Positions 8,810 through 18,700 of a stretch of DNA of 64,000 bases are shown here, piece after piece. The position numbers and the translations under genes are program-made. The DNA comes from Brevibacillus sedimenti (lineage in GTDB: Bacteria > Bacillota > Bacilli > Brevibacillales > Brevibacillaceae). The stretch spans positions 1,071,001-1,135,000 of the forward strand of contig NZ_CP064048.1 of assembly GCF_020923495.1 (NCBI RefSeq). Direction: 5' to 3'. Within the stretch, counting starts at the first letter, position 1. Each line of letters starts with the position of its first letter. The notes beneath the pieces are model-generated. The model did no database searches. It saw only the letters and a program-made list of their open reading frames with translations, and was not told where the DNA came from.

Positions 8810-8842
8810 CAAAACGGGTGCCGATCCGGTCGACACCCGTTA
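8810..8842 (-). terminator. Terminator of the wal-htrC operon
   Basis: Stem AACGGGTG/CACCCGTT with a 13-base spacer, followed on the minus strand by TTTTG. It lies 60 bases after the htrC stop. Confidence 0.65.
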
Positions 8843-8905
8843 GGGAAGAACGTGCTGTTGGTTTTTTTGGGAAGCAGTTGCTTGAGCAGTCCGGTTGGAA
8901 CTACG

Positions 8906-10126
8906 TCACCGCTCCGGCGTATTGCCCAGAGTGGCGGTCGTTGTTTTCAGGAAGCCGTCCCGGTAGTAGGTGATTTCGATCTTGTCACCCGGCTTCTTGT
9001 TCAGGGTCAGGTATTTGCGCAGTTGGGCGGCGTTGTTGATTTCCTTGCCGTCCAGCTTGACGATGACGTCATACATGCGCAGGCCAGCTTGACCGGCCGG
9101 CGAGAATCTGGTCACTTCGTCGCGAATGACGACGCCTGCTTTCACGCTGTCCGGCAGATTCAGCGTCTCTTTCCAGTGATAACGGGGAACGTTGGTCAAA
9201 TCGTAAGGCGCAATGCCCAGATACGGTCGTTTCAATTGGCCGTACTGCATCAGTTGGGCGACAATCGTCTTCACGTCGTTGATCGGGATGGCAAAGCCCA
9301 GACCCTCAATGCCTTCCTGGGAAATCTTCAGCGTATTGATTCCGATTACCTGTCCGTAGATGTTGACCAGCGCACCGCCGCTGTTCCCCGGGTTGATCGC
9401 CGCGTCCGTCTGCAGGACGTCCAGCTCCCAGTCATCCTGCCCGTCCTTGTCCACGTCAATCGGCATGGAGCGCTGCAGCGAACTGATAATGCCCTGTGTA
9501 ACGGTGCGGGAGAACTCCATGCCAAGCGGGTTGCCGATGGCGATCGCCGGTTCGCCCACTTTCAGCGTGCTGGAGTTGCCCAGTTCCGCCACCTTCGTCA
9601 CCTTGGAGCCGTCGATTTCCAGCACGGCTAAGTCTGTAAACGCGTCGGCTCCCAATACTTTTGCGTCCACCTTGTCCCCGGACGGGAGGACGACCTCCAC
9701 TCTTTCTGCATTGGCAATCACGTGGTTGTTGGTAATGATGTGCGCTTTGCCGTCTTTTTTCTCAAAAACAACGCCAGATCCTTCATCGCGCTTCAGCGAC
9801 TCCTGGTTGAACCAGTTGACCACCCGGCGGACGTTGATCACGCCGACGACCGCATCTTCCACTTTTTCCACGGCCTGCACCGTCGCCGTGTTGACCTCGA
9901 CGGAAATTGGCTGCGTAAACAGATTGGCCGCTGAATTGGTCATGGCATTGGCCGTGCCTTTCTCCACTGTGGAGAGGTATCCCGATTTGGAGAGGGTCGG
10001 GAGCATCAAGAGGACGACCATCCCGCCGATCACAGCCGAGGTGATCGACGTCATGATCAGCCGCCCGAGCCCCGCCGGCTTCCGCTTTTTACGCTCCACA
10101 TGCGCTATATCATCATAAAAACCCAT
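8906..10126 (-). CDS. htrC: HtrA-type membrane-anchored serine protease
   Basis: Trypsin-like quality-control protease anchored by one N-terminal membrane helix (about residues 22-44), with its catalytic domain outside the cell. The triad is visible: His135 in ITNNHVIAN, Asp165 in DAFTDLAVLE and Ser249 in INPGNSGGAL. A C-terminal PDZ domain (about residues 300-395) follows. The ATG chosen has AAAGGAGAG eight bases upstream and is 33 codons inside the longest frame. In Bacillus the equivalent gene (yyxA, htrC) closes the walRKHIJ cluster, as here. A 70-codon gene on the other strand lies between walJ and this gene, so it may have its own promoter. Confidence 0.93.
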   Translation of the reverse strand: MGFYDDIAHVERKKRKPAGLGRLIMTSITSAVIGGMVVLLMLPTLSKSGYLSTVEKGTANAMTNSAANLFTQPISVEVNTATVQAVEKVEDAVVGVINVRRVVNWFNQESLKRDEGSGVVFEKKDGKAHIITNNHVIANAERVEVVLPSGDKVDAKVLGADAFTDLAVLEIDGSKVTKVAELGNSSTLKVGEPAIAIGNPLGMEFSRTVTQGIISSLQRSMPIDVDKDGQDDWELDVLQTDAAINPGNSGGALVNIYGQVIGINTLKISQEGIEGLGFAIPINDVKTIVAQLMQYGQLKRPYLGIAPYDLTNVPRYHWKETLNLPDSVKAGVVIRDEVTRFSPAGQAGLRMYDVIVKLDGKEINNAAQLRKYLTLNKKPGDKIEITYYRDGFLKTTTATLGNTPER

Positions 10127-10357
10127 GGTTCTCGCTCTCCTTTCTCTACTTACTAGCTTAGCGGCTTTTTTGCCTACGTATACATACGATTGCGACACTT
10201 TCAGTATACGATCTGTTTTCGGCAAAGTCGCGTGAGAATTATGGAAAGATTGTGGAACGACACCGTAAAACCGGCATAAATCGCAAGCGGCGCGGATATG
10301 CTGGAGGTAACACTTTCCACAGAGAAATCCCAGAGCTGCGAGAAAGGATTGATAGGC

Positions 10358-10570
10358 ATGAAAGACGTAAACGTCATCGCCAAACTGGCTGACCTGCAGG
10401 ATGTAGGATACCAGAACGCGCTATTGCTGCACGCGTTGGTGGACCTGCTGGCGGCCAAGGGACTGCTGAACAAGGACGAGCTGATCGGCAGCATGCACGA
10501 GTTGGACGCCAAACTGCACCACCGCATCCAACAAATCGTCCGGCTCTCCCCCGCTCCTCAAGAACCGTGA
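10358..10570 (+). CDS. Small hypothetical protein
   Basis: A 70-residue, helix-rich protein that I do not recognise. It reads MKDVNVIAKLADLQDVGYQN onward, with a hydrophobic LLLHALVDLLAAKGLL segment and no cysteine pairs or export signal. The ATG is preceded by AAAGGA nine bases upstream, which makes it a credible gene. It is encoded opposite to its neighbours, pointing at the walJ 3' end and diverging from htrC. Codon use resembles the surrounding core genes. The helix pattern hints at a small helical bundle, possibly dimeric; this is inference. Confidence 0.6.
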   Translation: MKDVNVIAKLADLQDVGYQNALLLHALVDLLAAKGLLNKDELIGSMHELDAKLHHRIQQIVRLSPAPQEP

Positions 10571-10607
10571 GTCACGCCAATATCGGCTCATTCGTTACTA
10601 TGCGTGT

Positions 10608-11396
10608 CTACAGCACTTCCAATCGGGTCGGCCGGTCGGGGTAGGTCTCCCGCAGATGGACGTCGTCGCCCACTTTCAGTCCCCGCTCCTCCAGGACGCT
10701 TTTCACCGTGAGCCGCGCCAGATCGATCATGTTGTTTTCCTTGCTCAGGTGGGCGAGGTAGACTCGCTCCGCACGGCCGCTCAAAAAGTCTCCCAGCGCC
10801 TCGCCGGCCGCCTCGTTGGAGAGATGCCCCACGTCGCTTAAAATCCGCTGTTTGATGCTCCACGGATACTGCGACATGCGCAGCATCTCCACATCGTGGT
10901 TCGCTTCAAAGATGTAAGCGTCCGCGTCGCGAATCGTCTGCTTGATCCGATCACTGACATAGCCCAGGTCAGTGGCGATACTCAGTTTTTTTCCGCCGTG
11001 GTAAAAGCAAAACCCCATCGGTTCGGCGGCGTCGTGGGAAATGCCGAACGACTCGATCCCCAAATCCTCCAGTTCCTTCTTTTCCCCTACTTCAAAGTAG
11101 CACCTTTGGTCTTCCCGGATGGTGCCGATCTGTTTGTCCAGTTCGGCCCACGTCTTTTGGTTGGCATAAATGGGCAGATTGTAGCGGCGGGCCATCACGC
11201 CAATGCCTTTGATATGGTCCACATGCTCATGGGTAACCAGAATGGCATCCAGCTCACCCGGATTGACCCCGATCTCCCGCAAGGCCGCCTCTGTCTGTTT
11301 TCCGGTAATGCCCACATCAATCAACACGGAAACACGGTCGGTCGCCACGTAGATGGCGTTGCCCGTGCTGCCGCTTGCCAAAACACTGAATCTCAC
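10608..11396 (-). CDS. walJ: MBL-fold metallohydrolase WalJ (YycJ)
   Basis: Metallo-beta-lactamase-fold exonuclease-like protein of the WalRK operon, linked in Bacillus and Streptococcus to coordination of DNA replication and cell-wall growth. The family start RFSVLASGSTGNAIYV is followed by the metal-binding motif THEHVDH near residue 62. Further metal ligands lie in SIATDLGYV and in the histidine of LSDVGHLSNE. The GTG chosen follows GGAAGAGGG; a longer frame starts seven codons earlier. It follows walI on the same strand, and a gene on the opposite strand converges on it. Confidence 0.93.
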   Translation of the reverse strand: MRFSVLASGSTGNAIYVATDRVSVLIDVGITGKQTEAALREIGVNPGELDAILVTHEHVDHIKGIGVMARRYNLPIYANQKTWAELDKQIGTIREDQRCYFEVGEKKELEDLGIESFGISHDAAEPMGFCFYHGGKKLSIATDLGYVSDRIKQTIRDADAYIFEANHDVEMLRMSQYPWSIKQRILSDVGHLSNEAAGEALGDFLSGRAERVYLAHLSKENNMIDLARLTVKSVLEERGLKVGDDVHLRETYPDRPTRLEVL

Positions 11397-11449
11397 TGCA
11401 TATCCCTCTTCCTTCACACGTCACGTTGCAAAAATGCAAAAGCTGTCAC

Positions 11450-12226
11450 TCACGATTTGGACGTCACCAGCGGCCGTTCCAGCGCGCCGGTAAACGCATT
11501 GACAAAATGCTGCTTGCCGTCGTGGATGATGCGCCACACCGGGGCGAGCACCTGGACGTCCGCATCGTACGAACCGTAGTATCCAAGACGGACGCTCTCG
11601 ATCCGCTCACCCGGCGTAATGATCCGCTTGTCCACCAGTGAGCGGATGGCTGTGTACGGCGATATGACCTGCCGGGACGCCCCCTGGCTGCGCAGGTTTA
11701 AGTAAGTTTGCCGGTACCCGAGGACCGCGCCGTCCTCCAGGTAGATTTCCAACGGAGCCACAAAGAGCGGCAGCTTCTTGTAGGTCTGCCAGTACAACAG
11801 CCGTCCCTGGCTGGATTGATACAGATCGGCCGTGTATTGGTCGGCGTACAGCATGCGCGGGCCGAGCTGACGCAGCAACTCGCCCGGCGTGAACTGTCCG
11901 CGGATCTGCAGCGGCGGGTCCAGACGAGCAGCCAGCGCCATTTTTTCCATCGTCACCTGTATTCCAGGTATTTCCTGCAAACCGATTGCATTGATGCCAG
12001 CGTACTCTGCGTTAAGATATGTCATCGCCGGCGTCTCCTGCGGCACGTCCGCTTCCAGCGAGATATTTTGCTGATTCAAATAGATCTCGATGTCCCATCT
12101 GTCCGCCTGCACCGCCAACGGGCTCTGCCAATGGCTGAACCGGGTCTGGTACACCTGGTAGCCGAGAAACAGATCGAGGAGAAGAAAGGCCCAAATCAAA
12201 ATGGTTTTGGCTCTACTCCAATCCAT
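11450..12226 (-). CDS. walI: WalRK regulatory membrane protein WalI (YycI)
   Basis: Single-pass membrane protein that, with WalH, modulates the WalK sensor kinase. A start MDWSRAKTILIWAFLLLDLF gives a short cytoplasmic tail and one membrane helix, followed by an extracellular YycI domain. Length 258 residues is typical. The start overlaps the end of walH by 14 bases, indicating coupled translation. Sequence identity in this family is low, so assignment rests on the N-terminal pattern, fold type and position. Confidence 0.92.
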   Translation of the reverse strand: MDWSRAKTILIWAFLLLDLFLGYQVYQTRFSHWQSPLAVQADRWDIEIYLNQQNISLEADVPQETPAMTYLNAEYAGINAIGLQEIPGIQVTMEKMALAARLDPPLQIRGQFTPGELLRQLGPRMLYADQYTADLYQSSQGRLLYWQTYKKLPLFVAPLEIYLEDGAVLGYRQTYLNLRSQGASRQVISPYTAIRSLVDKRIITPGERIESVRLGYYGSYDADVQVLAPVWRIIHDGKQHFVNAFTGALERPLVTSKS

Positions 12227-13595
12227 GTACCTGTCCTCCTCCCCGCTGCACCCGGGCGGGAATGTACAGATTGGCCCGATTGGCGATCTCCACGACCCAG
12301 ATTGGCGTCAATTCGACGTAATCGGGAGTCGTTCGGGTCTCGTACGCCAGGTACGCGTTGGTAATCTGTTCGGTATCCGCCAGCTGTTTGTCGCGGATAT
12401 ACTGAAACATCTCCGGTCCGGACATCACAATCCACTCGTGGTTGTCGATGTAGCGCTCCAGGCCGAGCAGCGAACGATCCAGCGTCACCACCTGCCCCGC
12501 CTCCGAGGTGATGCGGATCACGTCGATTGGATAACCGTCCTGACTGACCAGCGGATAGGCGCCGACGTACTGCCGGAACGTGATCACGTCTTTTTCGTTG
12601 TAGCTCCTTTTGATTGTCTCGAAGTGAAAGTCGCCTGTCCAGCCCACGTGTTTGTTGATAAATGAAACCGCCCCTTTGACCTTTTCCTCATCCGACAGTT
12701 CCTGATCGCTCGGTTGAAAGACAGGGTCGGTAAAGGTGATTGCCTGCTGTTCGGAACGCAGCTGGATCGAGCGGCTGCCGTCGGTAAAAATCAGTGTTTT
12801 GTCCCGCTCCATGATTTGGCGGACCAGCGTCCGGTCGAGGAAGTAGGCGTCAATCAGCTGGTCGTTGGTCAACGTATGGTAGCTGTAGCGAAACGCCTGC
12901 ATCCTCGTCCGGTTTTTGGGCAGATAGTACATGTCACCGAGAGCATATTGCTGCTCCACCGCAGGCAAGTTGCGCGGCGGCCCGACCATTTTCATGATCT
13001 GTTCCGGCATCGCGTTGCCGGTCGGCAGGTAAGACTGGCGCAAATCCTTGGGACTGATTGACGTGCGCGCCCGCATCACCCGCTCTTCTTCCGTGGAAAT
13101 GAACAGGGCGTACACGACATCTTCCAGTTCCTCGTAATACAGCCACAAACGGTCGATGCTTTTCAGCCTGGTTTCGTTCTCATCGCGGATCGTCACCAAA
13201 CGGCCTACGACGGACATGGGAACGCTGCTTCGAAAGCGAATCTCCACGCCCTGCTTTTCCCGGGCAATTGTGCCCCATTTGTCTGCCGTGAGTGGATACG
13301 AAGCGAAGTCGAGGAAGATCCACTTGGGCATTTCCATTTGAACGATGATGCGATACTGCCCGTCCGTCGCGTTCGCCTTTGTGTGCCGGTTCTGCCCGTA
13401 GTGGAAAATGACTGACTCCGGCGTCACCAGCTCTTCCAATTGTTTTTCCCGGACCGGCTTTGACTCCTTGTACTGGGCCGGCTCGATAAATTGTAACTTG
13501 GGCTGATTGCTCCACAACAGCGCGGTCAAACAAAAGCTGGTCAGCACCAGGAGGTTGAGCAGCACGGTTTTGGCGGGTTCCTTCCACTTTTTCAT
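12213..13595 (-). CDS. walH: WalRK regulatory membrane protein WalH (YycH)
   Basis: Membrane-anchored extracytoplasmic protein that interacts with WalK to tune its activity. The 460-residue product starts with a short charged stretch and a single helix (TVLLNLLVLTSFCLTALLWS), then a long outside domain. It overlaps walK by four bases at its start and walI by 14 bases at its end, so walK-walH-walI are translationally coupled. Length fits YycH of Bacillales. Confidence 0.92.
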   Translation of the reverse strand: MKKWKEPAKTVLLNLLVLTSFCLTALLWSNQPKLQFIEPAQYKESKPVREKQLEELVTPESVIFHYGQNRHTKANATDGQYRIIVQMEMPKWIFLDFASYPLTADKWGTIAREKQGVEIRFRSSVPMSVVGRLVTIRDENETRLKSIDRLWLYYEELEDVVYALFISTEEERVMRARTSISPKDLRQSYLPTGNAMPEQIMKMVGPPRNLPAVEQQYALGDMYYLPKNRTRMQAFRYSYHTLTNDQLIDAYFLDRTLVRQIMERDKTLIFTDGSRSIQLRSEQQAITFTDPVFQPSDQELSDEEKVKGAVSFINKHVGWTGDFHFETIKRSYNEKDVITFRQYVGAYPLVSQDGYPIDVIRITSEAGQVVTLDRSLLGLERYIDNHEWIVMSGPEMFQYIRDKQLADTEQITNAYLAYETRTTPDYVELTPIWVVEIANRANLYIPARVQRGGGQVHGLE

Positions 13596-15421
13596 CCCGC
13601 CTTCCCCCCTTTGGCATATGGCACCCAGAACGTCACCGTGGTTCCTTGATTCAATTCGCTCGTTATCTCAATCTCAGCTCCGTGCGCCTGCACCAGTTCG
13701 CGGGCGATCGCAAGGCCGAGCCCGGTTCCGCCCTGTCCGCGCGAACGCGCCTTGTCGACGCGGTAAAACCGCTCAAAAATGCGCTTCAAATCCCGGCTGG
13801 GAATGCCGATGCCGGTGTCAGCGATTGAGATGTACACCCGTTTTTGATGCCGGTTGGCGTATGCCCGCAGCACCACCGAGCCGCCTGCGGGCGTGTACTT
13901 GATCGCATTGGACAGCAGGTTGTCCAGCACCTGATTGATCGCGTCCTTGTCGATGTGTACCTCGGGCAGCGTTTCCTGGATCTCCAGGCTGAGCTGCACA
14001 CCCTGCTGCTCGCCAAACAGGGAAATACGGTCCACCGCGTAGCGCAGCAGTTGGTTGGCATCCACATCCTTGCAGTGCAGACGGACGCCCTGCGAATCAA
14101 AGCGGGAAAGCTGAAGCAAATCGTTGACGAGCCGGATCATCCGTTCCGTCTCCGACATCGTGACCCGCAAAAAGCGGTTGGACAGCTCCGGCTCCTCGAC
14201 CGCTCCGTCCAAGAGCGCTTCCACGTAGCTTTTGATCGTGGTCAACGGCGTGCGCAGTTCGTGCGACACGTTGGCCACAAATTCCCGGCGCTGCTGCTCC
14301 AACCGCTGCTGTTCGGTCACGTCCTGCAGCACGGCGATAATCCCGCCCTTTTTGCCGCTGTCATGCTGCAGCGGGGTAAACGTCACGCGCAGAATCAGCA
14401 CATCCTTGTTGGGCAGCACCATCTCAATAAACAGCGGTTCGTTTTGAGCGTACAGCGGCATCTCTTCCTCCGGCGGCAGCCGCAGAAGGTTGTGCAGGGT
14501 CGTCCCTTTTTGCACGCACTCGTTCATCGTCACCTGCAGCATTTCTTCGGCCGATCGGTTTAGCAGAATGATCTGCCCATCCCTGTTGGCCGCGATCACA
14601 CCGTCTGACATGTTGGTGAGAATGCTGGCCAGCTTTTCGCGCTCTTCTTCCTGCTGCAGGATGGCCTCCTTCAGCCGCCGGGTCATGTGGTTAAAGGCCA
14701 TGCCCAGCTGACCAATTTCATCTTCACTGTACACGCGTACGTTTCTGTTAAAATCTCCATCCGCGACGGCTCGCGCCTGGCGAGTCATCTCCTTGACCGG
14801 CGTCGTTATCGTCCGAGCCAGTACCACGCCCAATCCGGCCGTCAAAAGCAGCGCGATCATCGTCCCCGAGGCGAGAATCCCGTTCATCTTGCGAATCGTC
14901 ATGTACGTGCCTTCCATGGAAGCGACCATGTACACGGCCCCGTACACGATGTTGTCTCCCTTGACCGGAAGCACCAGCATCTTTACCCGGTCTCCGGTCC
15001 GCGGGTCGATCCGCATCGACTCGCTGCGCGTGCCCAACAGCGCGATCGTCACTTCCGGCTGGGACGTGCGCCGACCGAGGATGCGCTTGTCTTCCGTCGT
15101 GCTGATCACCGTGCCGCTGGAGTCGATGACCTGGACGTTGGTTCCGTTCAGTTTCACCAGGTTGTTGATCAAATTGTCGATGCCCTGCCTGACTTCTTCG
15201 GCGCTTTGTTCCTTGGCGTCGCGCGGGCGCAGGTAGCCCTCCAGATGGGTGGCCAGCAAACTGGCCTGGGCATTTACCGTCTCCGAGAAGTTGTTGAGGT
15301 AGTAGCTTTCCACTTGCCGCGCAAAATAGGCGCCGATAAACTGCATGGCCATCAAGATCAACAGCATGTAGATGACGACCACTTTCCACTGGACCGTGGT
15401 AAACAGCCGGAGCGGTCTCAT
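13592..15421 (-). CDS. walK: Cell-wall sensor histidine kinase WalK
   Basis: Essential sensor kinase controlling cell-wall hydrolase genes together with WalR. Domains of the 609-residue protein in order: membrane helix about 13-33, extracellular PAS-like domain 35-180, second helix 183-203, HAMP 204-256, PAS about 262-375, HisKA with the phospho-acceptor His387 ([10 protein letters not shown]), then HATPase with an N-box ([12 protein letters not shown]) and the G-boxes DTGIGIP and GTGLGLAI. All catalytic motifs are intact. It overlaps walR by four bases (ATGA) and walH by four bases. Confidence 0.97.
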   Translation of the reverse strand: MRPLRLFTTVQWKVVVIYMLLILMAMQFIGAYFARQVESYYLNNFSETVNAQASLLATHLEGYLRPRDAKEQSAEEVRQGIDNLINNLVKLNGTNVQVIDSSGTVISTTEDKRILGRRTSQPEVTIALLGTRSESMRIDPRTGDRVKMLVLPVKGDNIVYGAVYMVASMEGTYMTIRKMNGILASGTMIALLLTAGLGVVLARTITTPVKEMTRQARAVADGDFNRNVRVYSEDEIGQLGMAFNHMTRRLKEAILQQEEEREKLASILTNMSDGVIAANRDGQIILLNRSAEEMLQVTMNECVQKGTTLHNLLRLPPEEEMPLYAQNEPLFIEMVLPNKDVLILRVTFTPLQHDSGKKGGIIAVLQDVTEQQRLEQQRREFVANVSHELRTPLTTIKSYVEALLDGAVEEPELSNRFLRVTMSETERMIRLVNDLLQLSRFDSQGVRLHCKDVDANQLLRYAVDRISLFGEQQGVQLSLEIQETLPEVHIDKDAINQVLDNLLSNAIKYTPAGGSVVLRAYANRHQKRVYISIADTGIGIPSRDLKRIFERFYRVDKARSRGQGGTGLGLAIARELVQAHGAEIEITSELNQGTTVTFWVPYAKGGKAG

Positions 15422-16125
15422 CCGGCCGTTCCTCCCAGACCCGGATTGCGCATGGTGTACCCCAGACCGCGCCGCGTAATGATGTACTTCGGTTGGCTGG
15501 GATCGTCCTCAATTTTTTCGCGCAGCCGGCGAATCGTCACGTCGACGGTGCGCACATCGCCAAAGTAGTCAAATCCCCATACCGACTGCAGCAGGTGCTC
15601 CCTCGTCAAGACCTGTCCCTGATGGCGCGCCAGGTATGCGAGCAGTTCGAACTCGCGATGCGTCAGGTCCAGCGGCTCTCCTGCCTTCTCCACCGTGTAC
15701 GAATACAGGTCGATCTCCAGCTCGTGCACGCGGATCTGGCGGATTTCCTGCTCCTCGTTTTTTGGTTTCTGCCGGCGGAGGTGGGCCTTGACGCGGGCGA
15801 CCAGTTCCCGCGCGCTGAACGGCTTGGTCACGTAATCGTCCGCCCCCAGCTCCAATCCCAGCACCTTGTCCAGCTCTGAATCTTTGGCCGTGAGCATGAT
15901 AATTGGCACGTCGCAGGTTTGCCGCACCACCCTGCAGACGTCCATCCCGTCCCGGCCGGGGAGCATCACATCCAAAAGGATCAGGTCCGGCTTTTCGTTT
16001 TCCACCTGCAACAGCGCTTCTTCGCCGTCATAGGCGCAGACCACCTGATAACCTTCTTTTTCAAACGTAAACTTCAATATATCGGCAATCGGTTTTTCAT
16101 CGTCCACAACCAGGAGTTTTGCCAT
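15418..16125 (-). CDS. walR: Response regulator WalR
   Basis: OmpR-family regulator of cell-wall metabolism genes. The 235-residue protein has a receiver domain with acidic pocket VVDDE, phospho-acceptor Asp52 in [11 protein letters not shown] and the conserved K in VTKPFS. A winged-helix C-terminus follows ([19 protein letters not shown]). I start at the ATG six bases after AAGGGGGGAG, eleven codons inside the longest frame, because it gives the family N-terminus [10 protein letters not shown]. It is the first gene of the walRKHIJ operon. Confidence 0.98.
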   Translation of the reverse strand: MAKLLVVDDEKPIADILKFTFEKEGYQVVCAYDGEEALLQVENEKPDLILLDVMLPGRDGMDVCRVVRQTCDVPIIMLTAKDSELDKVLGLELGADDYVTKPFSARELVARVKAHLRRQKPKNEEQEIRQIRVHELEIDLYSYTVEKAGEPLDLTHREFELLAYLARHQGQVLTREHLLQSVWGFDYFGDVRTVDVTIRRLREKIEDDPSQPKYIITRRGLGYTMRNPGLGGTAG

Positions 16126-16235
16126 TTCCGCTCCCCCCTTCTTTCTATTGGATTCCACTCGATCTCGCGTTTTTCCTCCACAAGCGCCTGGTAATCGTTG
16201 TCACCCGCTGTTTACGGATGCCCCTTCACAACAAG

Positions 16236-16273
16236 AAAAGGGCTCCTCCATTTTCGGAGGAACGCCCTTTTTT
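16236..16273 (-). terminator. Terminator between M23 protein gene and walR
   Basis: Stem GGGCTCCTCC/GGAGGAACGCCC with a short AT loop. T tracts follow on both strands (TTTTTT on plus, TTTTC on minus). It insulates the walR promoter from the upstream M23 gene. Confidence 0.8.
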
Positions 16274-16285
16274 GCAATGGATGTG

Positions 16286-17782
16286 CTAATTCAGGAAACG
16301 CAACGGGTTTTGAACTTGTCCACCTTTTATCACCTCGAAATGGAGGTGTACCCCGGTGGAATCTCCGGTAGAGCCCATAACGCCGATCGCTTTGCCCTGT
16401 TCTACCACTTGGCCCACCTTTACACTGATGGAGCTCAAGTGGCCGTAGCGGGTCTTCATCCCGTTTCCGTGGTCGATCAGAATGCATTTGCCGTAATCGC
16501 CATCCCATCCGGCAAATACGACTCGGCCGTTGTCGGCCGCCCGGATCGTACCGGAACCTGCGATGTCGATACCTTTGTGCAGTTTGCCCCAGCGCATGCC
16601 AAAGCCGCTGCTGATACGGCCTCTGGCCGGCCAGGTAAAACGGCCTGTCCCACGTGACGGTATCACCTTGGTGCCCCGTTCCACAATTTTGGCCACGGGC
16701 TGGACCAGCACCTGCTGGTTGAGCACCCTGCGGTTAACCACCTGTCCGTTCTCCTTGATCACTTCGTAGCTGACCAGCTTGCTGCCGTCGCGTCCTGCCT
16801 GGACCACTCTGGTTTCCCCTTTGGGCAGCTTGTCGTTGTTTTTGATCTGCGTAGTGAAGGGGATCGCCTCTTTTTGCGAGACTTCCTCCTTTACCTGTAC
16901 GGTGACCAGGGGACGGAGTGCTGTCACGTTGATCTTTTGCCCCAACTGGAGCACGGTGTCTTCCGTAATCCCCGGGTTGTTGGCGTAAATGTCCTTGGAA
17001 GTGATGCCGTACTTCTGCGCGATGCAGCCGATGCAATCACCCGGCACAACGGTATGGGTGACGGTTTTCAACGTGCCTTTGGAGAGCAGTACTTCCAGCT
17101 CGTCCACCGGAAGCACCTGCGCCGCCGCCACCGAGTCGCTTTCCAGCTTCACGTCTTCCTTGAACGTCACTTCCTTGACCTTTTCAGGCGCCGCCAACGG
17201 CATGGACGCGGCCGCAACCATCGCTTGCTTTCCTCTCAAGGCGGGAATGCCGGAGAACTTTTCCTTCACCTTGGCCAGCGCTTCCTCCGCCGATTCGCGA
17301 TCAGCGGCGTAGCCGACCACTTTGCCGTCAACGACCAGCTTGACCGCTTCCACCTGGACGCCGGCAACATCGGCCAGTTTCTCAATCGCCGCGGCATTGT
17401 CGTATGTGCCTTTGAATACCTTTTCTTCCGTAAACGTTATGTAATTGGAAAGTTTTAGGTTCAGGCCATGCTTGTCCTCTTCTTCCGCCAGCTTGGCCTT
17501 GAGCCAGTTGTTCACCACGTCCGGACTGTTCACCACGCCGATTTCCTGTCCGTCTACACTCACGTGATAGAGCGTGATGACGTTGCTCGTATAGTAACCG
17601 TAGGCTGATAATCCAATTGTAGTTGTAAGGAGCAATCCTGCCGCGATGGACAGGGTTTGCTTTTTATGGGTGCGGAGATACGCGTTTGTGCGTGTCGCCG
17701 CGCTCTTTGCCAGTTTACTGCCGTTCTGGATGAGGCCGCTCATCCGCTTCAGCAGCTTGGCCTTCCATTCGGCCCATTGCAT
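16286..17782 (-). CDS. M23 family peptidoglycan endopeptidase with LysM and G5 domains
   Basis: Cell-wall-bound metallopeptidase that probably cleaves peptide cross-links. The 498-residue protein has one N-terminal membrane helix (SIAAGLLLTTTIGLSAYGYY) and an extended alpha/beta region. A LysM domain follows (HTVVPGDCIGCIAQKYGI), then a G5 domain (TTQIKNNDKLPKGETRVVQA) and a C-terminal M23 domain with zinc ligands in HKGIDI and HLHFEV plus RYGHLSS. The ATG follows AGGAGGG seven bases upstream. Its place beside walR is suggestive, since WalR controls such hydrolases. The two cysteines in the LysM (DCIGC) are unusual. The first 44 codons of the longest frame are not used. Confidence 0.92.
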   Translation of the reverse strand: MQWAEWKAKLLKRMSGLIQNGSKLAKSAATRTNAYLRTHKKQTLSIAAGLLLTTTIGLSAYGYYTSNVITLYHVSVDGQEIGVVNSPDVVNNWLKAKLAEEEDKHGLNLKLSNYITFTEEKVFKGTYDNAAAIEKLADVAGVQVEAVKLVVDGKVVGYAADRESAEEALAKVKEKFSGIPALRGKQAMVAAASMPLAAPEKVKEVTFKEDVKLESDSVAAAQVLPVDELEVLLSKGTLKTVTHTVVPGDCIGCIAQKYGITSKDIYANNPGITEDTVLQLGQKINVTALRPLVTVQVKEEVSQKEAIPFTTQIKNNDKLPKGETRVVQAGRDGSKLVSYEVIKENGQVVNRRVLNQQVLVQPVAKIVERGTKVIPSRGTGRFTWPARGRISSGFGMRWGKLHKGIDIAGSGTIRAADNGRVVFAGWDGDYGKCILIDHGNGMKTRYGHLSSISVKVGQVVEQGKAIGVMGSTGDSTGVHLHFEVIKGGQVQNPLRFLN

Positions 17783-18050
17783 ACCTTGTCCCTCCTGAAA
17801 ACAGTGCAGCTTTTCCAAGCACCGGTACTTGCCGAATATTTGAAAAATACCGACCAGGTCAAAAAGCCTATCCTCATGTTTCCAGTTGCCTGTCAAATTG
17901 CCTAAAGAAACCAACTATGTCGACTTTACCACAAAAATAACGACAACATCAAGTGTAAAATATTGTCGAATAAACGCACCGACTAACAGGAATCATATGG
18001 ATACCAGAGCGGCAGTGCTCACTTAGAAAACGTTGAGAGGAGCAGCACAC

Positions 18051-18422
18051 GTGAAGGAACGCAACATTTTGGCCGGTTTCAAGACCGAGGAAGCGGCTGT
18101 TCAGGCACGCGACAAACTTCGTCAGGCTGGTTTCGACATCGTTCAGATCGACAGGATCGGTCAGTTTCCCGGCGATGGCGTGGAAAACGTTCTCAATCCG
18201 ATTACCGGAGAAATCCCCAGTCTGGCAAAGATGACCATGGCAGGCGATTTTCCCAGCGGCCGTGACGCCAGCATTCTGGCAGCGGCCAACCCGGATGCGA
18301 GCGGTATGGCCGACCGCGGCGACGACGATCTGGAAGCCAGCATCCTGCTCACTGCTGTCGTGCCGGAAGAACGGGGCGACGAAGCGACCGACATCATCCG
18401 CGCCTGCGGCGGCATGGTCTAG
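18051..18422 (+). CDS. Small general-stress-like hypothetical protein
   Basis: A 123-residue soluble protein with an N-terminal alpha/beta segment (AGFKTEEAAVQARDKLRQAG), a glycine-rich middle and a C-terminal beta-alpha segment (SILLTAVVPEERGDEATDII). The layout recalls YflT/DUF1269-like stress proteins, but I cannot name a family with confidence. The GTG is preceded by GAGAGGAG eight bases upstream, which rules out the TTG six codons earlier. It is a single-gene transcript on the plus strand, divergent from the M23 gene, and ends at a strong hairpin. The function is unknown. Confidence 0.65.
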   Translation: MKERNILAGFKTEEAAVQARDKLRQAGFDIVQIDRIGQFPGDGVENVLNPITGEIPSLAKMTMAGDFPSGRDASILAAANPDASGMADRGDDDLEASILLTAVVPEERGDEATDIIRACGGMV

Positions 18423-18439
18423 CCGTATAACGCAAATGA

Positions 18440-18478
18440 AGCCACCTTCCCTCTCATTGGGCAGGTGGCTGTATGTTT
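18440..18478 (+). terminator. Terminator of the small stress-like gene
   Basis: Stem GCCACCT/AGGTGGC (18441-18447, 18463-18469) with a closing TCC/GG inner pairing, followed by TGTATGTTTAT. It may also end the minus-strand small gene that converges on it. Confidence 0.6.
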
Positions 18479-18493
18479 ATACGCATCGGGACG

Positions 18494-18700
18494 TCACACC
18501 TCGACCATCGACGTGATGTCCTTCAGCGCCAGGCGGCGAATCGTCGTTTTCCCTTCATCCCGCTGTTTGTATGTGGTGATGAAGCAGAGATACCCGTTGT
18601 CAAAATGAGTCATGGTTCCTTTGATGACGCAGCCGTTGAACATTTTCACCTGGACGTTCTTGCCCAGGAGTTTCATTGCCTTTTGATCAAATCCCATCAT
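18494..18700 (-). CDS. Small Sm-like/SH3-like barrel hypothetical protein
   Basis: A 68-residue protein whose strand pattern (KNVQVKMFNGCVIKGTMTHFDNGYLCFIT, then a KRRLALKDI-like end) resembles the small beta-barrel of Sm/Hfq-like or related RNA/protein adapters. I state this as a fold guess only. The double ATG start follows GAGGTGG eight bases upstream, so the first 36 codons of the longer frame are not used. It is encoded just downstream of purA in the same direction but beyond the purA terminator, so it needs its own promoter. Confidence 0.6.
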   Translation of the reverse strand: MMGFDQKAMKLLGKNVQVKMFNGCVIKGTMTHFDNGYLCFITTYKQRDEGKTTIRRLALKDITSMVEV

